Source: SHVO01 sp050250575
GTDB taxonomy: Bacteria > Pseudomonadota > Alphaproteobacteria > Rhodospirillales > Rhodospirillaceae
Direction: 5' to 3'
NCBI GenBank assembly: GCA_050250575.1
Contig: JBFWOJ010000004.1
Span: 221,418-285,417, forward strand
Length of the DNA stretch: 64,000 nucleotides
The position numbers and the translations under genes were made by a program. Shown here in pieces: positions 1 to 8,344 of the stretch (the stretch's first letter is position 1; each line of letters begins with the position of its first letter). The notes beneath the pieces were generated by a model that saw only the letters and a list, made by a program, of their open reading frames with translations, was not told the origin of the DNA and did not search any database.

Positions 1-1
1 G

Positions 2-514
2 TCCAGCATGCGTGGCTCCGAGCCATGGATCGTGCTTGGCTGCGATGCCGACGAAATTCCGCGGCGAGACCTTGTCGCACGGCTTCCCCAATCCTACGAA
101 TCGCTCGATCGCGGTTACCGCCTGCAAATGGCGCTGCATTATTATTCGTCCCGCTGGATCAAACGCGACAAGTGGTATCACGCCTTCGTCGCCAACGACC
201 GGGCTGTGCGCGCGCACACGATCGATGCGTTGCGCATCGGACCGGTCATAAAGAAGGTCTTGCCGGACGCCGGCTGGCATCTTGCCTACTTCATGACCAA
301 CGAAGAGATTCAGCGCAAAGTGCAGTCCTTCGCGCACACCGAGCTGGATACCGGCCGGGCGCGCAGCGCGGCGTGGATTCAGCAGTGCAGGGAGACCGGA
401 CAGGACTTGTATAACCCGGGCGAGCAGCACAATTGCGTGCTGGCCAACGGTTCGGACCTCCCCGAGGGCCTGGAGGCGTTCGAGCGGCTGTACGGGATCG
501 CCGCGGCGCGCTAG
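2..514 (+). CDS. Glycosyltransferase family 17-like protein, 3' part only
   Basis: The reading frame is open to the window edge, so the N-terminus lies outside; an internal ATG at 8 is not necessarily the start. The visible 168 residues carry the acidic motif DADEIP near residues 13-18 and the segment GWHLAYFM followed by a lysine- and SFAH-containing stretch. These are the hallmarks of GT17 enzymes, the family named for the eukaryotic beta-1,4-N-acetylglucosaminyltransferase III and common in bacterial sugar loci. It would transfer a sugar from a nucleotide donor using the acidic cluster to hold metal and donor. The acceptor is unknown. No signal peptide or membrane segment is visible in the part seen. 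The gene stands alone on the plus strand before a weak terminator. Confidence 0.8.
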   Translation, partial: SSMRGSEPWIVLGCDADEIPRRDLVARLPQSYESLDRGYRLQMALHYYSSRWIKRDKWYHAFVANDRAVRAHTIDALRIGPVIKKVLPDAGWHLAYFMTNEEIQRKVQSFAHTELDTGRARSAAWIQQCRETGQDLYNPGEQHNCVLANGSDLPEGLEAFERLYGIAAAR

Positions 515-576
515 CGAAGGTTCGCTATGACGTCGGTAATCCGCGCGACGTCTCTTTCATCGGTATCGAAAAACGG

Positions 577-596
577 CTCTGCCGCAGCAGGGTTTT
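577..596 (+). terminator. Weak hairpin plus T-run after the GT17-like gene
   Basis: CTCTGC at 577-582 pairs with GCAGGG at 587-592 (one G-U pair, four-base loop) and is followed by TTTT at 593-596. It is short but correctly placed between the glycosyltransferase gene and the next start. Confidence 0.35.
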
Positions 597-634
597 CGGC
601 TAGAACACCTCCGGACAATCGAAATTGAGCATCC

Positions 635-1024
635 ATGATCCGCGCGCTCGGGCTAACGGTTCTTTTTGTTTTGGTGGTCGGCGTCATCATTTGGATGCGC
701 CCCGATCCGTCTGCGAACCCTCAGCCCGCGCCGGCGCAGTACGCTCCGCTCCGCCCGGAAGGCGAAACCCCCGTCGCTGCGGACGAATCCTTCCGCGAAG
801 CCTGCTTCAAGTCCATTGGCCCGCTGGCCACGGCCTGGACGTTCAACGAAGTCATGTACACGCGGTCCAAGGAATGGGGCCTCGTGCTGCGGGCCGACTA
901 TATCAATCCTGATATGCCCGGCCCCAACGTCAACCGCGTCGTCTGTTCCCGCGGCGCCGACGGAAAGATGCGCGTCAACGTCACCATGGGTCAGAAAATC
1001 CCGCCGTTGAGCGCGCCGAAGTAG
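635..1024 (+). CDS. Small membrane-anchored protein of unknown function
   Basis: This 129-residue protein has one hydrophobic segment near residues 4-20, which is a signal anchor or uncleaved signal peptide. A proline- and alanine-rich linker (about 25-45) and a soluble domain with two cysteines follow. The soluble part would be in the periplasm. I do not recognise the family. Composition and codon use match the neighbouring genes, and the frame is far longer than expected by chance downstream of its ATG. The next gene, an aldolase, starts 80 bases downstream on the same strand, so cotranscription is possible but gives no clue to function. Confidence 0.6.
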   Translation: MIRALGLTVLFVLVVGVIIWMRPDPSANPQPAPAQYAPLRPEGETPVAADESFREACFKSIGPLATAWTFNEVMYTRSKEWGLVLRADYINPDMPGPNVNRVVCSRGADGKMRVNVTMGQKIPPLSAPK

Positions 1025-1104
1025 GCTCGGCCCAGGCGCTGATCCAACTTGAAGAGCCAGCGCTGGTGCGCGATCCTTGAGACTTCTCGAAGAGGACAAA
1101 CGCC

Positions 1105-1881
1105 ATGAGGCACGCTCCCACCGTCGCCAGCAACGTCAATCTCTCCGCTCCCCAGACCGAGGCGGAGTTGCGCGTCGAGCTCGCCGCCGCATATCGGATC
1201 TTCGATCATCTGGGGTGGGTCGAACTCATCTATAACCATCTGACCGTGAAAGTGCCCGGCCCCGAACGGCATTTCCTGATCAATCCGTTCGGCCTGATGT
1301 ACCGCGAAGTGACGGCGTCGAACCTCGTCAAGATCGATCTGGAAGGTCGCATCGTCGGACAATCGCGCTATCCCGTGAACCCGGCGGGCTTCGTCGCCCA
1401 CTCCGCCATCCATGAAGCCAAGCCTGAAGCCCTGTGCATCATGCACACCCACACCACGGCGGGCATGGCGGTGGCGTGCAAGAAGGGCGGCCTTGCCATG
1501 ACGAATTTCTATGCGGCGATGCTCTATGATCAAGTGGCCTACCATGATTTCGAGGGCATCACCGTCAATCTCGATGAAAAGCCGCGCCTGGTTGCAAGCC
1601 TCGGCAACAAGCGTCACCTGATCCTGCGCAATCACGGTCTGCTGACCTGGGGCCAGACAATTCCTGAAGCTTTCGTGCGCCTGTGGACCCTCAACCGGGC
1701 GTGCGAGATCCAGATGGCCTGCAGCAGCATGGCCGGCGAGGATATTCCCGTACCACCCGAGGTCTGCGCCCAGGCTGCCCGCGAATGCCTTCATCTCAAC
1801 GCCGATTACGGCGCCGGCCGCGACGTCTTCGATGCCTTGCGCCGCATCATCGACGCGAAGGATCCGAGCTACCGGACCTGA
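1105..1881 (+). CDS. Class II aldolase/adducin family protein
   Basis: The 258-residue product has the class II aldolase fold: the metal-binding pair in MHTHTTAG (His114, His116), the third histidine in RNHGLLTWG (His177), and Glu104 in the position of the catalytic acid. Family members are zinc-dependent and cleave or epimerise sugar phosphates such as fuculose or ribulose phosphate, or decarboxylate. This one lacks any signal peptide and should be cytoplasmic. Its substrate cannot be told from sequence. It is close to the 'class II aldolase/adducin' proteins often found in degradation clusters rather than to sugar-phosphate AraD/FucA. The neighbours (P450 and keto-pentenoate hydratase) support a catabolic role. 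The P450 gene is convergent, its end 39 bases away. Confidence 0.88.
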   Translation: MRHAPTVASNVNLSAPQTEAELRVELAAAYRIFDHLGWVELIYNHLTVKVPGPERHFLINPFGLMYREVTASNLVKIDLEGRIVGQSRYPVNPAGFVAHSAIHEAKPEALCIMHTHTTAGMAVACKKGGLAMTNFYAAMLYDQVAYHDFEGITVNLDEKPRLVASLGNKRHLILRNHGLLTWGQTIPEAFVRLWTLNRACEIQMACSSMAGEDIPVPPEVCAQAARECLHLNADYGAGRDVFDALRRIIDAKDPSYRT

Positions 1882-1920
1882 GGAAGATCGTGTTGAAACG
1901 CGCGGGCGTGATCATTATCC

Positions 1921-3156
1921 CTACGTTGTCGTCACCCGCAGCGGCAGCTTCTTCAAGCCCCGCAGCGTATTGTTGAACCGCCGCTCCGGCGTCCCGGCAA
2001 CTTCGATCGTCCTGATCTTGCGCGCCATCGCATCGAGCACGACCTCGCCCTCCAGCCGCGCCAGCAATTGACCGACACAGGCGTGTATGCCCGCGCCGAA
2101 ACCGACGTGTCCCGTGACCGGACGCTCGATGTCGAACCCATCCGGGTTTTCCCACTTGCGGGGATCGCGGTTGGCCGCGCCCAGGAACATCAGGATCTTT
2201 TGGCCTTCCGCCAGGCGAACCCCGTCGATCTCCGCCGGGCGCGTGGTGGTGCGGAAAAAGGTCTGCACCGGGGATTCGAAACGGATCGCCTCTTCAAATG
2301 CGGCGCGCGTCAGCGAACGGTTCTCCCGCAGCTTGCGCCACTGCTCCGGATAACGCGCAAGAGCGTAGATCGCGGCGCCGATCCCATTGACGGTCGTGTC
2401 GACCCCGGCCGTGAGGATGGCGCGCACGAGCATGCCCGCTTCCTTGTGCGTGATTTCACCCTTGTCGGCGGCCTGATAGCAGATCTGTCCGAAGCCATCC
2501 GCCGCCAGGTTCTCGCGCTGGGCCTGGGTCTCGACCCAGGCGAAAGCGGCCTCCGCCCGGCTCGCGCTTTCCAGGAAGCGCCGGTTCGGGGGGCCGAAGG
2601 AATTGAAGACCATGTCGCCGTAAGGCAGAAGGTTGTCGCGGCCCTCGCGCTTCATGCCGATGGCGTCGGGAAAAACGCGTAAGGGAAAAGCCTCGGCCAG
2701 TTCCGCGCAGCCGTCGAACTCGCGCTTTTCGATCAACGCGTCGATCATCCGATCCGCTTCCGCGGCGAAACGCTCGCGCAAGGACTTCATCACCAGAAAC
2801 GAAAGCGTTTTATTCAGCACCGCTCGCGAGCGCGTATGCTGCGGCGGGTCGGATTCGAGGATGATGCTCGGCAGGCGGAAGCGCCCGTGTCTGGCGAAGT
2901 CCGCCATGCCGACGCCGCGCGCGGACGAGAAGGTTTCCCAATCGAGCAGTGTTTTCCGCACTTCCCCATAACGCGCAATCGCGCCGATGCCGTAACGCGT
3001 CAGCCAGACGAACGGCGCGGTGTCGCGCAGACGGGCGTGAAAAGGATAGGGATCGGCAAGGAATTCTTCCGAGAAGGGATCGATGTCCAGCCCAGGCACG
3101 CCCGCCGGTGGTGCCGCCGCGCCTCCCAGGTCCGGATATAGCTTGCCGTCGGGCAT
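1921..3156 (-). CDS. Cytochrome P450, CYP199-like
   Basis: A complete 411-residue soluble bacterial P450. The heme-binding loop FGAGIHACVG has the cysteine ligand at Cys360. The oxygen-activating I-helix motif AGVDTT is at 250-255 and the ExxR pair is Glu289/Arg292. The stretches FFRTTTR and FLGAANRDPRKW are strongly reminiscent of CYP199-type enzymes, which oxidise or O-demethylate para-substituted benzoates; that substrate assignment is inference. No ferredoxin or ferredoxin reductase is encoded beside it, so redox partners must come from elsewhere. It is transcribed away from the hydratase gene that starts 57 bases to the right, so the two probably share a divergent control region and a pathway. 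Confidence 0.93.
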   Translation of the reverse strand: MPDGKLYPDLGGAAAPPAGVPGLDIDPFSEEFLADPYPFHARLRDTAPFVWLTRYGIGAIARYGEVRKTLLDWETFSSARGVGMADFARHGRFRLPSIILESDPPQHTRSRAVLNKTLSFLVMKSLRERFAAEADRMIDALIEKREFDGCAELAEAFPLRVFPDAIGMKREGRDNLLPYGDMVFNSFGPPNRRFLESASRAEAAFAWVETQAQRENLAADGFGQICYQAADKGEITHKEAGMLVRAILTAGVDTTVNGIGAAIYALARYPEQWRKLRENRSLTRAAFEEAIRFESPVQTFFRTTTRPAEIDGVRLAEGQKILMFLGAANRDPRKWENPDGFDIERPVTGHVGFGAGIHACVGQLLARLEGEVVLDAMARKIRTIEVAGTPERRFNNTLRGLKKLPLRVTTT

Positions 3157-3213
3157 GCCTAAGGGTGACGAAAGGCGCGTGCGGCTTCAAGTGCCGGAGG
3201 TTATCCTCTGTGC

Positions 3214-3993
3214 ATGGCCACTGCCGCCTTCATCACCGCCGCACGCCTGGCGCGGCGCAAGCTAGGACCGCTTCCGTCCACCCTCAGGCCGGCGAGCGAA
3301 GCGGCGGCTTACAAGGTCCAGGACGCGGCAAGCCTCATCCTGTCCGACAGCGGTTTTGGCGCGGTGATCGGCTACAAGATCGGCTGCACCGCGGCGGCCA
3401 TGCAAAAGTACCTCGGCATCGATCGTCCGTGCGCCGGCTACATGTATCGCGCCTCCATGCGCGCCGATGGCGTGACGCTGGCGCGGAAGGATTTCATACG
3501 TCCGGGCGTGGAGTGCGAGATCGCCGTGACCTTATCGGCCCCGCTTCAGGTCCAGGACACACCCTTCGACCGCGAACAGGTGGGCCGGGCGGTCGGCTGC
3601 GTTCATGCCGCCATCGAGATCGTCGATGAACGTTACGAGGATTGGCGCTCGCTCGACGCTGCGACGCTGATCGCCGACAATTTCTTCCATGCGGGGGTGA
3701 TCCTAGGCCCGCCGGTCTATGATTGGCGTCAGCTTGACCTCGCGGCCGTGGCGGGGGTTACCCGCGTGAATGGAGTTGAAAAGGGCCGGGGGCGCGGTGC
3801 CGACGTGATGGGTCATCCTTTGGAAGCGCTTGCCTGGCTCGCCAACCATTGCGCTGCGCGGGGCAGGGATATCCCCGCAGGCTCCATTATTTGCCTGGGC
3901 GCGCTCATGAGCGTCCAGTGGCTGTCGCCGGGCGATCACGCGGAGATCGAATTGGACGGACTGGGGAAGCTGTCGTACCGGTTCGAGGCTTAG
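3214..3993 (+). CDS. 2-keto-4-pentenoate hydratase family protein
   Basis: This 259-residue protein belongs to the fumarylacetoacetate-hydrolase superfamily, in the branch of 2-oxopent-4-enoate hydratase and 4-oxalocrotonate decarboxylase. These act after ring cleavage in meta-cleavage pathways. Metal-ligand acidic residues appear in RPGVECEIAV (Glu100, Glu102), followed by the family segment IADNFFHAGVILGP. The length is typical. It probably hydrates a 2-hydroxydienoate in the cytoplasm; sequence alone cannot separate hydratase from decarboxylase. It is divergent from the CYP199-like P450, which supports a role in degrading aromatic acids. No ring-cleavage dioxygenase or aldehyde-utilising partner is visible in the window, apart perhaps from the class II aldolase nearby. 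Confidence 0.85.
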   Translation: MATAAFITAARLARRKLGPLPSTLRPASEAAAYKVQDAASLILSDSGFGAVIGYKIGCTAAAMQKYLGIDRPCAGYMYRASMRADGVTLARKDFIRPGVECEIAVTLSAPLQVQDTPFDREQVGRAVGCVHAAIEIVDERYEDWRSLDAATLIADNFFHAGVILGPPVYDWRQLDLAAVAGVTRVNGVEKGRGRGADVMGHPLEALAWLANHCAARGRDIPAGSIICLGALMSVQWLSPGDHAEIELDGLGKLSYRFEA

Positions 3994-4082
3994 CCGCTCA
4001 CTGGGGCGGCATCACCCACTTCCTCCTTGTCGCACCTTCGCGTTCGGAATTTCGCGGCCCGCGTCCGGGCGCCTTCATGCCG

Positions 4083-4307
4083 CTAAACGGCGCGGCGGTA
4101 GGCCAGCAAGCTGTGGACTTTCGTCTCCTCGCCGTCTTTCCAGCCGCGCTTGCGGCAATACCCCTCGGCGGCGACGCGCGCATACTCTTTCGTTGCAAAG
4201 GTGCCGGCCAGGACGGCGATGCGGCCGCGGAAAGTCACGGAGACTTTCCCTGAGCATTCGTCGTAGGTGTAGCTCATGCCGGCTTCGTACTTGGGGGCAG
4301 AGGCCAT
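4083..4307 (-). CDS. Small hypothetical protein (74 aa)
   Basis: The ATG at 4307 is preceded by AAAGGA at a good distance and is preferred to the upstream in-frame ATG at 4349. The product has no signal peptide or membrane segment. It contains three charged patches and a pair of cysteines (DECSG and GYCRKRG), and reads like a compact beta-rich domain. I do not recognise the family. It is a single gene between the convergent hydratase gene and the terminator of the next operon, so context gives no functional hint. Confidence 0.5.
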   Translation of the reverse strand: MASAPKYEAGMSYTYDECSGKVSVTFRGRIAVLAGTFATKEYARVAAEGYCRKRGWKDGEETKVHSLLAYRRAV

Positions 4308-4420
4308 CGGCGTCCTTTCGGTCGGTGACGGCCGCACCGTGAGCCGCAAAGGTTAACGGCGGCTAAACGCTGGAAAAACCTGCTGTATTCGCGGCTGGAA
4401 AGGCGCCGCTCAACAAAAAA

Positions 4421-4438
4421 CCCCGGATTTCTCCGGGG
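4421..4438 (-). terminator. Strong intrinsic terminator of the DUF1552/DUF1592 operon
   Basis: CCCCGGA (4421-4427) pairs perfectly with TCCGGGG (4432-4438) across a four-base loop. On the minus strand the stem is followed by six T residues, 26 bases past the stop codon of the last operon gene. An A-run/T-run on both sides makes it potentially bidirectional. Confidence 0.85.
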
Positions 4439-4464
4439 TTTTCGTTCGTCGAGTCTCTCGTCTA

Positions 4465-5571
4465 CTACCGCTCGCTTGCCGCGGTGCGGGTCACGCCCGG
4501 CTGCGCCGGTGTCGCGTCGGCGACGGCCTTGTCCGGATGCACGATATACACCTGGGCCATGTTGAGCGTGATGGCGCTCGAGATCGCGGTGTTCTGGCCT
4601 TTGTCGTCCGGATACGCGTCGGCGAACTTTTTCACCTGCCAATGGAACTCGGCCGCTTCCAGCTGGCCGTAGGACAGATGGTGGGTCGACCAGCTGGTCA
4701 GCCACTTGTAGAGCGAGTCCACGTCGTAATAGCCGGCGATCAGGCCATCGGCGCGCGTCGGGGTCAGCTTCATCTCGAAACGCATGTCGCGGATTTTCAT
4801 GGAGTAGGGCACGCCGCTGAAAATCTGCCACGCCCAGATGCCGTCCTTGGCTTCGGTCTTGAGCACGCCGCCTTCGATCTTGCCTTTGAAAGTCTGGATC
4901 ATCTTCTGGCCGTACTTCATGTCGACGCGCTGCGTGCCGCCCGGGGCGACCTTTTCGCCCGAAGCATCCAGCAGCAAGGGATCGCGGCCGCGATAGACGG
5001 TCACCGTCACATCCGGATCGTCCGCGAGACTGTCGACTTCGGTGAGTTCGAGCAGGATGCGGTTGTACCCGAAGTCCGGGATCTGCTTGTTCGCGAACAG
5101 CTGCAGCTGGCCTTCAGGCCCGCGGAACTGCGAGTTGCAGCCGGTCACATGATAGAAGGCGTTGTCGATGCCTTTCTCGCCGGTCGGGCTTGTAAAGTCG
5201 TCGGCATCGACCTTGCCGTCGAGGTTCAAGCCGTTGGCGATCTTTCCCGTCACCGTGATGTAGTCGAACTTGTTTCCGCCGAGATCGTCCGGATACATCT
5301 TGATCGCTTCACGCGCGAGCTGCGTTTCTGCGACCGGCCCGAGGTTCGGGAACAGCGTCTTGAAGATTTCACGCGGACCGTTGCCCGACAGCCCGCGCGG
5401 ACATTCCGCCTTGCCGTCCGGCGTCTGGTACATCGTCCAGTGCAATTCGGTGGTGACATAGCCGATGCGGCGATCGGTGATGACGGAGTCGCCTTCGGCG
5501 GCCTGCGCGGCAGTACCGAACCCGAGCGCCAGCAGCGAGGCTCCCATCAGCAGTTTGGACGTCGTCTTCAT
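4465..5571 (-). CDS. Exported protein of unknown family, last gene of the DUF1592/DUF1552 operon
   Basis: The start at 5571 is chosen because GGAGGAAG lies just upstream and the product then begins with a clear Sec signal peptide (MKTTSKLLMGASLLALGFG, cleavage after AQA near residue 26). The 368-residue precursor is periplasmic or secreted. I see no catalytic motif that I recognise. Tryptophan- and tyrosine-rich segments, two widely spaced cysteines and a strand-rich texture suggest a beta-sandwich domain. It is 38 bases from the preceding secreted-repeat gene and is followed directly by a strong terminator, so it is the last cistron of the operon. Cotranscription with two secreted repeat proteins and DUF1552/DUF1592 proteins suggests that it is a further extracytoplasmic component. 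Confidence 0.8.
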   Translation of the reverse strand: MKTTSKLLMGASLLALGFGTAAQAAEGDSVITDRRIGYVTTELHWTMYQTPDGKAECPRGLSGNGPREIFKTLFPNLGPVAETQLAREAIKMYPDDLGGNKFDYITVTGKIANGLNLDGKVDADDFTSPTGEKGIDNAFYHVTGCNSQFRGPEGQLQLFANKQIPDFGYNRILLELTEVDSLADDPDVTVTVYRGRDPLLLDASGEKVAPGGTQRVDMKYGQKMIQTFKGKIEGGVLKTEAKDGIWAWQIFSGVPYSMKIRDMRFEMKLTPTRADGLIAGYYDVDSLYKWLTSWSTHHLSYGQLEAAEFHWQVKKFADAYPDDKGQNTAISSAITLNMAQVYIVHPDKAVADATPAQPGVTRTAASER

Positions 5572-5609
5572 TTCTTCCTCCACACTCACAATCGCTCGTT
5601 GAGACGCTG

Positions 5610-6962
5610 CTAGCCGCGGCGTCCGCCAAATTCTTCCCGGATATAGAAGGCCCGGAACCCATTGCGCTTGCCTTGCCACTCGCCCATGCCGTTGCCTTCG
5701 ATGTCGCCGGGCGCTTTGTCGCCTGCATAGGTATACACCGGGCGCCCGCGATAGGCCCACACGCGCAGCGCACCGCTCTGGTTGGCCTGCGCTTCGCGGC
5801 CGGTCTTGGGATCGACCCATACGATCGACCACAGCTGGCTCGTCGGCTTTGCGTTGGCCGAAGGCTGAACGTAAGGCCACATCTTCAGGGCGCGGTCCCA
5901 GTTGCCGCCGCCGGCAATGGCGATGCGGTAGACCTGTGGGCTGTCCATGGTGTCGCACGCCAGCTGGTCGAGGGAATCATCGCCGCAGGTGTAGAAGTAG
6001 ATCGTCTTGCCGTTCGCATCGGCCAGCACTTCGCCGGTCAGGGTTTCCTGCACGGTGAAATCGCTGGGAGGCTTTGGCGCGACCTGCGTGTACACGTTGT
6101 GCCACCCCGGCACGTCGCCGCCGTTGAGGCTCTCGCGCTTGGTGTCTTCGGTGAAGCTGTAGACCGGCATCTTGCGGAACGCCCATTGGCGCACGCCCGG
6201 AGCCCGCTGGATGATCGACCATTCGCCTTGCGGCTGGGCCGAAGCCGGGGCGAGCGCCGGGATCCAAATGCGGGCGCACTCGCCGGTGCAGTTTGATTTG
6301 CCTCGTGCGTCGTTGTCCCAGCTGTAGACCGAATAGCCGCGCTCGTTCACCACCATGCGGCCTTGCAGCGTCGTCACGACATTGAAGCCCGGCGGTATGT
6401 TCGGCCGCGGGCCAAGCGGCAGGCGCGCTGGCTGCGTGCCGCTGCCGCCGTCGGGAAGCGTGCCCGAGCCGCCGTTGGTCTCGCCGGGGGCCTTGTCGAG
6501 GATCGAGGTGTACACGGGCAGCTGGTCGTAGGCCCACTGCTTCTTGCCGTCCGGACGCGTAATCACGGTCCACAGATCGACCGGCTTCGCATCTTCCGGC
6601 GCCAGCAGCGGCGGCCAAGTGGCCGCGCAGGACAGGCGTGTGTCCAGTTCGGGCAGGTCCATGCCGGGCGGCCACGGGCTCATCATGCCGGCGGTCTGCT
6701 TGGTGACTTCGTCCGTGCAGGTCGACTTGCCTTTCGGGTCGCCGGAGAAGCCGACGCGCATGGCCTTCTGCGGCCACACGTAAAGGGTCATGCCCTTCTC
6801 GTTGGTGAACACAGGGCCTTCGAGGTCGGTGATGCGCACCTGCACGCCCGGGGGCGTCGGCGCGCGCACATAGTCTTCCACCAAGCGCTGCTGCGCGAGC
6901 GCCGCGCCGGCTGCGCCGCAGGCCACGCCGGCCAAAAGAAGAACTTTGAACGACTCCCTCAT
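5610..6962 (-). CDS. Secreted triple-repeat protein (Yx(FWY)xxD / Lipoprotein_15 type), copy 2
   Basis: The 450-residue precursor has a signal peptide (about 1-23, ending ALA/QQ). It then carries three degenerate copies of the COG4315/Lipoprotein_15 repeat. Repeat 1 has GMTLYVWPQ, two cysteines and ATWPPLLAP, then WAYDQLPVYT. Repeat 2 has YSVYSWDND, NCTGEC, WAFRKMPVYS. Repeat 3 has KTIYFYTCGDD and VWAYRGRPVYTYAGD. The function of this repeat is not established; each unit pairs an aromatic loop with two cysteines. The ATG at 6962 gives a normal signal peptide; a GTG six codons upstream is also in frame. It closely resembles the next gene upstream (6987-8330), so the pair arose by duplication. 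It lies 24 bases from that gene. Confidence 0.88.
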   Translation of the reverse strand: MRESFKVLLLAGVACGAAGAALAQQRLVEDYVRAPTPPGVQVRITDLEGPVFTNEKGMTLYVWPQKAMRVGFSGDPKGKSTCTDEVTKQTAGMMSPWPPGMDLPELDTRLSCAATWPPLLAPEDAKPVDLWTVITRPDGKKQWAYDQLPVYTSILDKAPGETNGGSGTLPDGGSGTQPARLPLGPRPNIPPGFNVVTTLQGRMVVNERGYSVYSWDNDARGKSNCTGECARIWIPALAPASAQPQGEWSIIQRAPGVRQWAFRKMPVYSFTEDTKRESLNGGDVPGWHNVYTQVAPKPPSDFTVQETLTGEVLADANGKTIYFYTCGDDSLDQLACDTMDSPQVYRIAIAGGGNWDRALKMWPYVQPSANAKPTSQLWSIVWVDPKTGREAQANQSGALRVWAYRGRPVYTYAGDKAPGDIEGNGMGEWQGKRNGFRAFYIREEFGGRRG

Positions 6963-6986
6963 CTCAAACGACCTCACCACGTTTTG

Positions 6987-8330
6987 TTAGCCGCCGCGGC
7001 GGCTGAAAGCTTCGCGCACATAGAAGGCGCGGAAGCCGTTGCGGTAGCCCTGCCACTCGCCGATGCCGTTGCCTTCCATGTCGCCCGGCTCCTTGTCGCC
7101 GGCGTAGGTGTACACGGGTCGTTTGCGATAGGCCCATACCCGCAGCGCACCCGGCTGATTGGCCGCCGCTTCGCGGCCGGTCATGGGATCAACCCAGACG
7201 ATCGACCACAGAAGGCTTGGGATCTTTGCGTTCGCGCTCGCCTGCACATACGGCCACATCTGGCGCGCGCGTTCCGGATTGCCGCCGCCGGCAATGGCGA
7301 TGCGGTAGACCTGCGGGCTGTCCATCAGATCGCACGACATCTGGTCCTGGGAGTCATCGCCGCAGGTGTAATAGTAGATCGTCTTGCCTTTGGCGTCGGC
7401 GAGCACGTCGCCGGCCAGGGTCATCTGGACGGTGAATTCGGACGGGTTCGGCGGCGCGAGCTGGGTGTAGACGTTGTGCCAGCCCGGAACTTCTTCGCCC
7501 GCGTTGCCGGCGCGTCCCGTGTCTTCCGAGAAGGTATAGACCGGCTTCTTGCGGAACGCCCACTGGCGCACGCCCGGAGCGCGCTGGAAAATCGTCCATT
7601 CGCCCTGCGGCTGCGCGGAAGCCGGAGCCAGCGCGGGAATCCAGACGCGGGCGCAGTCGCCCGTACAGTTCGATTTGTTCGGACCGTCGTTGTCCCAGGT
7701 GTACAGCGAGAAGCGCTGTTCGTTGACGACAAGGCGTCCCACGCGCGTGGTCAGGACGTTGAAGCCCGGCGGCACGTTCGGCGGCGGGGACGCGATGTCG
7801 CGCTCCGCGGGCTCATCGCCGCCGCGGCGGCTGATGCTGGACGCGCCGTTGGTCTCGCCGGGACGGCTGTCGAGGATGGAGGTGTAGACGGGCTGCTTGT
7901 TGTAAGCCCACTGCTTCTTGCCGTCGCTGCGCGTGACGACCGTCCATTGGCCGAGTGGCTGGGCGTCATCGGACGCCAACAGCGGCGGCCAGGTCGCCGC
8001 GCAGGACTTGCGCTGATCGACTTCCGGCAGATCGAGGCCGCCCGGCCACGGGCTCATCATGCCCGCGGTCTTCGTGGTCGGCGTGTCTTCGCAAAAGGAC
8101 TTCTCTTTCGGATCGCCGGCAAATCCGATGCGCATCGCCTTCTGCGGCCAGGTGTAGAGCGTAAGGCCGCGCGCGTCCGCGAACACGGGACCTTCCAATT
8201 CGCTGATCACCACCTGAACGCCGGGCGGCATCGGCACCTTCGCATAGTCTTCCACCATGCGCGTCTCGGCGGCGCTCGCGGCGCCGCCGAGGACGAGGGT
8301 CATGGTCAATGCGAAACTAACGGCCTTCAT
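6987..8330 (-). CDS. Secreted triple-repeat protein (Yx(FWY)xxD / Lipoprotein_15 type), copy 1
   Basis: This 447-residue precursor starts at the ATG at 8330, giving a signal peptide that ends ASA/AET near residue 21. It has three repeat units like its downstream paralogue: LTLYTWPQ with AATWPPLLA and WAYNKQPVYT; FSLYTWDND with NCTGDC and WAFRKKPVYT; KTIYYYTCGDD with VWAYRKRPVYTYAGD. Family knowledge is limited to 'secreted repeat of unknown function'. The order and spacing of cysteines are kept between the two paralogues. It begins 14 bases after the DUF1552 gene, so translation is probably coupled. It should be periplasmic or surface-exposed; no lipobox or membrane anchor is seen. Confidence 0.88.
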   Translation of the reverse strand: MKAVSFALTMTLVLGGAASAAETRMVEDYAKVPMPPGVQVVISELEGPVFADARGLTLYTWPQKAMRIGFAGDPKEKSFCEDTPTTKTAGMMSPWPGGLDLPEVDQRKSCAATWPPLLASDDAQPLGQWTVVTRSDGKKQWAYNKQPVYTSILDSRPGETNGASSISRRGGDEPAERDIASPPPNVPPGFNVLTTRVGRLVVNEQRFSLYTWDNDGPNKSNCTGDCARVWIPALAPASAQPQGEWTIFQRAPGVRQWAFRKKPVYTFSEDTGRAGNAGEEVPGWHNVYTQLAPPNPSEFTVQMTLAGDVLADAKGKTIYYYTCGDDSQDQMSCDLMDSPQVYRIAIAGGGNPERARQMWPYVQASANAKIPSLLWSIVWVDPMTGREAAANQPGALRVWAYRKRPVYTYAGDKEPGDMEGNGIGEWQGYRNGFRAFYVREAFSRRGG

Positions 8331-8344
8331 CCGATCGTGACCTT

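Noticed and set aside
4421..4438. The GC-rich hairpin as an attenuator of the small gene at 4083-4307
   Set aside because: On the minus strand it sits directly after the stop of the upstream operon with a T-run, which fits a plain terminator.
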